Positions 60,655 through 64,000 of a DNA stretch of 64,000 bases are shown piece by piece (position 1 is the stretch's first letter; every line of letters begins with the position of its first letter). Made by a program: the position numbers and the translations under genes. The DNA lies in the NCBI RefSeq assembly GCF_007991495.1, contig NZ_BJYL01000020.1:1-64000 (forward strand), in the 5' to 3' direction. The notes under the pieces are model-generated. The model was not told the origin of the DNA. It ran no database searches and saw only the letters and a program-made list of their open reading frames with translations. Source of the stretch: Sporosarcina luteola (GTDB lineage: Bacteria; Bacillota; Bacilli; Bacillales_A; Planococcaceae).

Positions 60655-61560
60655 ATGGAAAATAAACCACATATATTGCTTATTGACGGCATGGCAGTCT
60701 TATTCAGATCTTTTTTTGCGACATCTGCGATGGGACATTATTTCCCAAACGAAGAAGGAATCCCGACAAATGCCGTGCAAGGATTTGGACGTCATGCTTT
60801 GACAGCTACATCCATCTTCAACCCGACGCATCTGGCAGTTTGTTGGGATATGGGTGCGCATACGTTCCGCAATGATTTATTCGACGGCTATAAAGCGAAC
60901 CGCCCCGAGCCGGCGCCAGAGCTATTGCCACAGTTCGATATGACACGGGACCTATCCGAATCGATCGGTTGGAAAAACTATGGCATACGAGGAATGGAAG
61001 CGGATGATCTCATCGGCTCGCTTGTTTGCGAATGGGAAGGGAAGGCCGATATTACAATCGTTACAGGGGATAAGGATTTATTGCAGCTCCTGCGACCGGG
61101 CGTCAAGATTGCTTTCATGAAAAAGGGCTATAATGTTTACGATATTTATGATGAACAGCGATTTATCGAAGAATATGAAGTTCCGCCGCATCGCTTTGTG
61201 GAAATAAAAGCATTCACAGGGGATACGAGTGATGGCTATCCAGGCGTAAAAGGCATCGGTCCTAAAACTGCTTTGAAACTGATCAAAGAGTTTGAAACGG
61301 TCGAAAAGGTCATCGAATCCTTGCACGAACTTGCACCTGGCATGAGGAAAAAGATTGAAACGGATTTGGAAATGCTGCATCTTTCCAAACAGCTGGCTCA
61401 AATCCATTGCGAGCTAGACTTCAAAGATCCTATTGAAGAACTGGAACTGCCTGATTTCTCTTCTGTTGAATTAAGAGGCCAATTGGAACAACAAGGCTAT
61501 TCCATGATCCTCAGACAACTGAATTCCTTATTTCCAGAACACACAAAAACCACTGTCTAA
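60655..61560 (+). CDS. 5'-3' exonuclease (YpcP-type, Pol I N-terminal domain family)
   Basis: A 301-residue structure-specific nuclease like the 5' exonuclease domain of DNA polymerase I and B. subtilis YpcP, expected to remove RNA primers and flaps. Metal-binding acidic residues occur in LLIDGMAVLFRSFFA, AVCWDMG, GMEADDLIGSLV, TIVTGDKDLLQLL and FTGDTSDGYPGVKGIGPKTALKLI, the last being the helix-3-turn-helix. RBS AGGAGGATG before ATG 60655. The C-terminal codons form part of the terminator. Confidence 0.93.
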   Translation: MENKPHILLIDGMAVLFRSFFATSAMGHYFPNEEGIPTNAVQGFGRHALTATSIFNPTHLAVCWDMGAHTFRNDLFDGYKANRPEPAPELLPQFDMTRDLSESIGWKNYGIRGMEADDLIGSLVCEWEGKADITIVTGDKDLLQLLRPGVKIAFMKKGYNVYDIYDEQRFIEEYEVPPHRFVEIKAFTGDTSDGYPGVKGIGPKTALKLIKEFETVEKVIESLHELAPGMRKKIETDLEMLHLSKQLAQIHCELDFKDPIEELELPDFSSVELRGQLEQQGYSMILRQLNSLFPEHTKTTV

Positions 61561-61577
61561 GCAACAGTGGTTTTTGT
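61543..61577. terminator. Bidirectional terminator overlapping two stop codons
   Basis: ACAAAAACCACTGT (61543-61556) pairs perfectly with ACAGTGGTTTTTGT (61564-61577). Both convergent genes end inside it, at 61560 and 61557. Confidence 0.92.
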
Positions 61578-62075
61578 GATTTTTATAAATGAAAGAATGG
61601 CTTGATTCGGCTCATACGCGATTTCTCGCACCTGGCTATCCCGATTCCGTCCGCCATTGTCATGGACAAGCAATATAATGCCGTTCTCGGTTTCCTTAAA
61701 ACCTACGACAGGCACCCAGTGGTAATCGAATACATACTTGCCAAACCAATGGAATGAAAACCATTTATCGAATTTAGCAGCAACTGGCCTGCCCGCTTCA
61801 ATTTCCTTTTTTAGCTCTTCGAGTCCGCAATTCTCTATTGTCCATTCAGGACCAAGTAGCCTGCGTAATCTCCAAACGAACCGCCATTTGAATAAACCGA
61901 TTTTCGTTCCGCCAAGCAATCGATAGATATCATCGACGCATGACTTTGCCAAATCGTGCTCATGGTAGCGAAGGATTGTATAGGCCGTCACAGGACCACA
62001 GGCAGAAGGTCGGAATCGCTCATTGATATCGTGATCATATTGGGATTTTCCAAGGAATCCTTCCAGTCGTTTCAT
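61557..62075 (-). CDS. Peptidase C39-like protein
   Basis: A 172-residue papain-like-fold protein. The candidate triad is Cys26 (RPSACGPVTAYTIL), His119 (FDYHWVPVVGF) and Asp139/Asn140 (VHDNGG). The family includes double-glycine peptidases and uncharacterised Bacillales proteins. No signal peptide or membrane segment is seen, so it is cytoplasmic. It lies 14 bases behind the thioredoxin gene, in one operon, but has no clear ribosome site, suggesting coupled translation. Confidence 0.8.
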   Translation of the reverse strand: MKRLEGFLGKSQYDHDINERFRPSACGPVTAYTILRYHEHDLAKSCVDDIYRLLGGTKIGLFKWRFVWRLRRLLGPEWTIENCGLEELKKEIEAGRPVAAKFDKWFSFHWFGKYVFDYHWVPVVGFKETENGIILLVHDNGGRNRDSQVREIAYEPNQAILSFIKITKTTVA

Positions 62076-62089
62076 CAGGAGTGACCGTA

Positions 62090-62407
62090 TTATTTTACAG
62101 TTTCAAGGAAATCCGTAACTTGGTCGGGAGTTTTTGCATTGGCGCTATGCAAATGTGCTTTCTTCTCGCCGTGTTCGAAGATTAATAAGCTAGGAATTCC
62201 CATCACTTCATATTTCTCTGCGATTTCAGGCAACACATCGCGATCAATGTCATACCATGTATACATGTCATACTCTTCAACAATCGGATTAATGAACATA
62301 TCCATGCGCGTGCAATCAGGGCACCATCCTGCTTGGAATTTGATAAGCGCTTTGCCCTCACCGTTGATGACTTCATTGAATTGTTCTGCTGTTGTAATTG
62401 ATTTCAT
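62090..62407 (-). CDS. ytpP: Thioredoxin-like protein (YtpP type)
   Basis: A 105-residue thioredoxin-fold protein. The redox motif is FQAGWCPDCTRM with Cys29 and Cys32, and YEVMGIPSLLIFEHGEK contains the cis-proline. It resembles B. subtilis YtpP, a cytoplasmic thioredoxin-like protein linked to bacillithiol chemistry in related species. GGAG stands ten bases before ATG 62407. It leads a two-gene operon with the C39-like gene. Confidence 0.9.
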   Translation of the reverse strand: MKSITTAEQFNEVINGEGKALIKFQAGWCPDCTRMDMFINPIVEEYDMYTWYDIDRDVLPEIAEKYEVMGIPSLLIFEHGEKKAHLHSANAKTPDQVTDFLETVK

Positions 62408-62599
62408 CGTACATACACTCCTTCTTCTATTTATAGATGCTTTCCAAAAAGGTCATAAGTTCAACATCTATAGTGTACATTCTAATGATCGTTTTAGGTA
62501 ATAAAATGCCCAGCACCACTGAAATCTATGAAAAAATCACTTATATAACATTTTAATATTGCGAAAACGTGTTGAATGTTCTAAACTAATAGATATAGA

Positions 62600-62646
62600 T
62601 TGCGTTTCTATTTTTTTTGCTTGTAAAATGAATGAGTGTTCATTCA
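62600..62646 (+). promoter_or_regulatory. Promoter and FadR-type operator of fadN
   Basis: TTGCGT (62600-62605) and TAAAAT (62624-62629) with an 18-base spacer, followed by TGAATGAGTGTTCATTCA (62629-62646), a perfect 7-4-7 palindrome of the Bacillus FadR type (TGAATGA...TCATTCA). Repression would be lifted by long-chain acyl-CoA. Confidence 0.88.
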
Positions 62647-62671
62647 AGATGAAAAGGGAGGCTTCGCAAAC

Positions 62672-64000
62672 GTGGCTTATCAAATTAAGAAAGCGGCAGT
62701 ATTAGGTTCAGGTGTTATGGGATCTGGCATTGCAGCCCATCTCGCAAACATTGGCATTCCTGTCCTTCTATTGGATATCGTTCCAAATAAGTTGACAGAA
62801 CAAGAAGAAGCAAAAGGTCTTACATTGGAAGATCGGTCAGTGCGAAACAAATTCGCTTCGACTGCTTTGGAAAAACTTTTGAAACAGAAGCCAGCACCAT
62901 TGGCAACGAAAAAGAATTTGTCATTAATTGAAGCAGGCAACTTTGAAGATGACTTGGAAAAATTGAAAGATGTTGACTGGATCATCGAAGTTGTTGTTGA
63001 GAATCTTGAAATTAAAAAAAGTTTGTATGAAAAAATAGATGCAGTCCGTAAGCCGGGCACAATCATTACTTCGAACACTTCTGGCATTAGTATTGAAGCA
63101 ATGGCGGAAGGGCGCTCGGAAGATTTCCAGAAGCACTTCCTAGGCACACACTTCTTCAATCCACCGCGTTATTTGAAGTTGTTGGAAGTAATCCCTACGA
63201 AAATGACGGATGCAGCAGTCCTCGACTTCATGCTTCAATTCGGAGAAGACCGTTTAGGCAAAGGTGTTGTCGTAGCGAAAGACACTCCGAATTTCATTGC
63301 AAACAGAATCGGAACTTACGGTTTGCTTGTTACGCTTCGTGAAATGGAGCAACGCGGCTATTCAATAGGAGAAGTTGACTCGGTGACAGGCACCCTGATC
63401 GGCCGTCCGAAATCCGCCACTTTCCGTACATTGGATGTTGTCGGACTCGACACGTTCATGCATGTCGCAAAGAATGCATATGACAAAACGGAAGGCGAAG
63501 AGCAGAAAGTGTTCGAGTTGCCGCCATTCATGAAGAAAATGATCGATAACGGTTGGCTTGGGGCTAAAACAAAGCAAGGTTTTTACTTAAAAGAAGGTAA
63601 AGAAATTCTTGAATTGGATCCGAAGACGTTTGAATACGGACCGACTAAAAAATTGAAAACGCCTTCAATTGAAATGGCGAAGCAAGCAAAAGGTCTTGCG
63701 AATAAAGTGAAAACGCTTGTTTACGCAAAAGACCGTACGGGAGAAATCCTTTGGAGCATCCTTTCACCGACGCTCCGCTATTCAGCAGAATTGAATGGGG
63801 AAATCGCTGACGATATCGTTGCGATTGACAATGCAATGAAATGGGGCTTCGGATGGCAACAAGGTCCATTCGAGATTTGGGATGCGATCGGTGTTGCGAA
63901 ATCGGTTGAAAGAATGAAAGAAGAAGATGCAGCAATTCCGGCATTCGTTCAAAACATGCTTGATAATGGCGTAGAATCCTTCTACAAAGAAGAAGACGGC
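62672..64000 (+). CDS. fadN: 3-hydroxyacyl-CoA dehydrogenase/enoyl-CoA hydratase FadN, 5' part
   Basis: The reading from GTG 62672 stays open to the window edge (443 codons; the family is about 790). It follows B. subtilis FadN closely: KKAAVLGSGVMGSGIAAHLA (NAD site), VDWIIEVVVENLEIKK, SNTSGISIEAMAEGR, FLGTHFFNPPRYLKLLEVIP, KDTPNFIANRIGTYG and GRPKSATFRTLDVVGLDTF. These are the dehydrogenase domains; the hydratase domain should lie beyond the edge. AAAGGGAGG precedes the start by ten bases. The FadR-type box upstream marks it as first gene of the fadNAE beta-oxidation operon. Confidence 0.95.
   Translation, partial: MAYQIKKAAVLGSGVMGSGIAAHLANIGIPVLLLDIVPNKLTEQEEAKGLTLEDRSVRNKFASTALEKLLKQKPAPLATKKNLSLIEAGNFEDDLEKLKDVDWIIEVVVENLEIKKSLYEKIDAVRKPGTIITSNTSGISIEAMAEGRSEDFQKHFLGTHFFNPPRYLKLLEVIPTKMTDAAVLDFMLQFGEDRLGKGVVVAKDTPNFIANRIGTYGLLVTLREMEQRGYSIGEVDSVTGTLIGRPKSATFRTLDVVGLDTFMHVAKNAYDKTEGEEQKVFELPPFMKKMIDNGWLGAKTKQGFYLKEGKEILELDPKTFEYGPTKKLKTPSIEMAKQAKGLANKVKTLVYAKDRTGEILWSILSPTLRYSAELNGEIADDIVAIDNAMKWGFGWQQGPFEIWDAIGVAKSVERMKEEDAAIPAFVQNMLDNGVESFYKEEDG

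Overview
The window looks like chromosomal DNA of a low-GC, spore-forming Gram-positive rod of the Bacillales, most like Sporosarcina or another Planococcaceae genus. The reasons are strong GGAGG-type ribosome sites with many TTG and GTG starts, B. subtilis-type families (YqhV, YtpP, YpcP, HutH, FadN, LrgAB), Bacillus-style cis elements (Fur boxes, a preQ1-I riboswitch, a glmS ribozyme, a FadR-type box) and lipoproteins with classical lipoboxes. No rRNA, tRNA, CRISPR array, insertion sequence or prophage was recognised. The genus assignment is inference.

Layout. 0.3-9 kb: an SLH-anchored glucosaminidase, a frameshifted DUF488 gene, a divergent TetR/short-chain dehydrogenase pair with palindromic operators, a lone RhuM gene, a prolyl-hydroxylase-like oxygenase, YqhV, repeat array 1 and a flavin amine oxidase. 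9.3-15 kb: a Fur-controlled iron or heme ABC transporter followed by an ankyrin protein and an IsdG-type heme monooxygenase, then a preQ1-riboswitch queuosine operon (queC, transporter, queF). 15-24.4 kb: a TetR remnant carrying a 21-bp repeat array, glutathione peroxidase, lrgAB, a TetR/SMR efflux pair, an extradiol dioxygenase, a tRNA-dihydrouridine synthase, repeat array 2, a frameshifted EamA transporter and small membrane proteins. 24.7-31 kb: an ECF sigma/anti-sigma pair, glmS with its ribozyme, a GyrI-like pseudogene, isochorismatase with a divergent Lrp regulator, and a sulfur locus with CsoR/CstR-like operator, broken tusA and TauE exporter. 31-39.5 kb: a CcdA/TlpA redox operon with its own two-component system, an LprI-like lipoprotein, a purine permease, a Drp35 lactonase and an AEC transporter.

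39.6-53.9 kb is one exopolysaccharide locus: initiating sugar transferase, CpsB-type phosphatase, Wzz-like co-polymerase, BY-kinase, two GT4 glycosyltransferases, Wzy-like polymerase, MurJ-type flippase, nucleotide-sugar epimerase, two GNAT/FemAB-like acyltransferases and a polysaccharide deacetylase. An M28 peptidase lies inside it on the opposite strand. 54-64 kb: a Gly/Pro-rich collagen-like protein, an ECF sigma/DUF4179 anti-sigma pair with a self-type promoter, hutH, repeat array 3, a FAD amino-acid-oxidase-like enzyme, a YpcP-type 5'-3' exonuclease, a C39-like protein, a YtpP thioredoxin and the 5' part of fadN behind a FadR-type operator.

The most unusual signal is a family of intergenic arrays with an exact 20- or 21-bp period. 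Three of them (7.4, 21.7 and 59.2 kb) share one design: a GAnnnnCTC-type core followed alternately by ATT and GTT. A fourth array (15.2 kb) has the same 21-bp period but another core and is fused to a regulator remnant. A second theme is gene decay: several clear or probable pseudogenes (DUF488, TetR, EamA, GyrI-like, TusA and possibly others) lie between otherwise intact operons.
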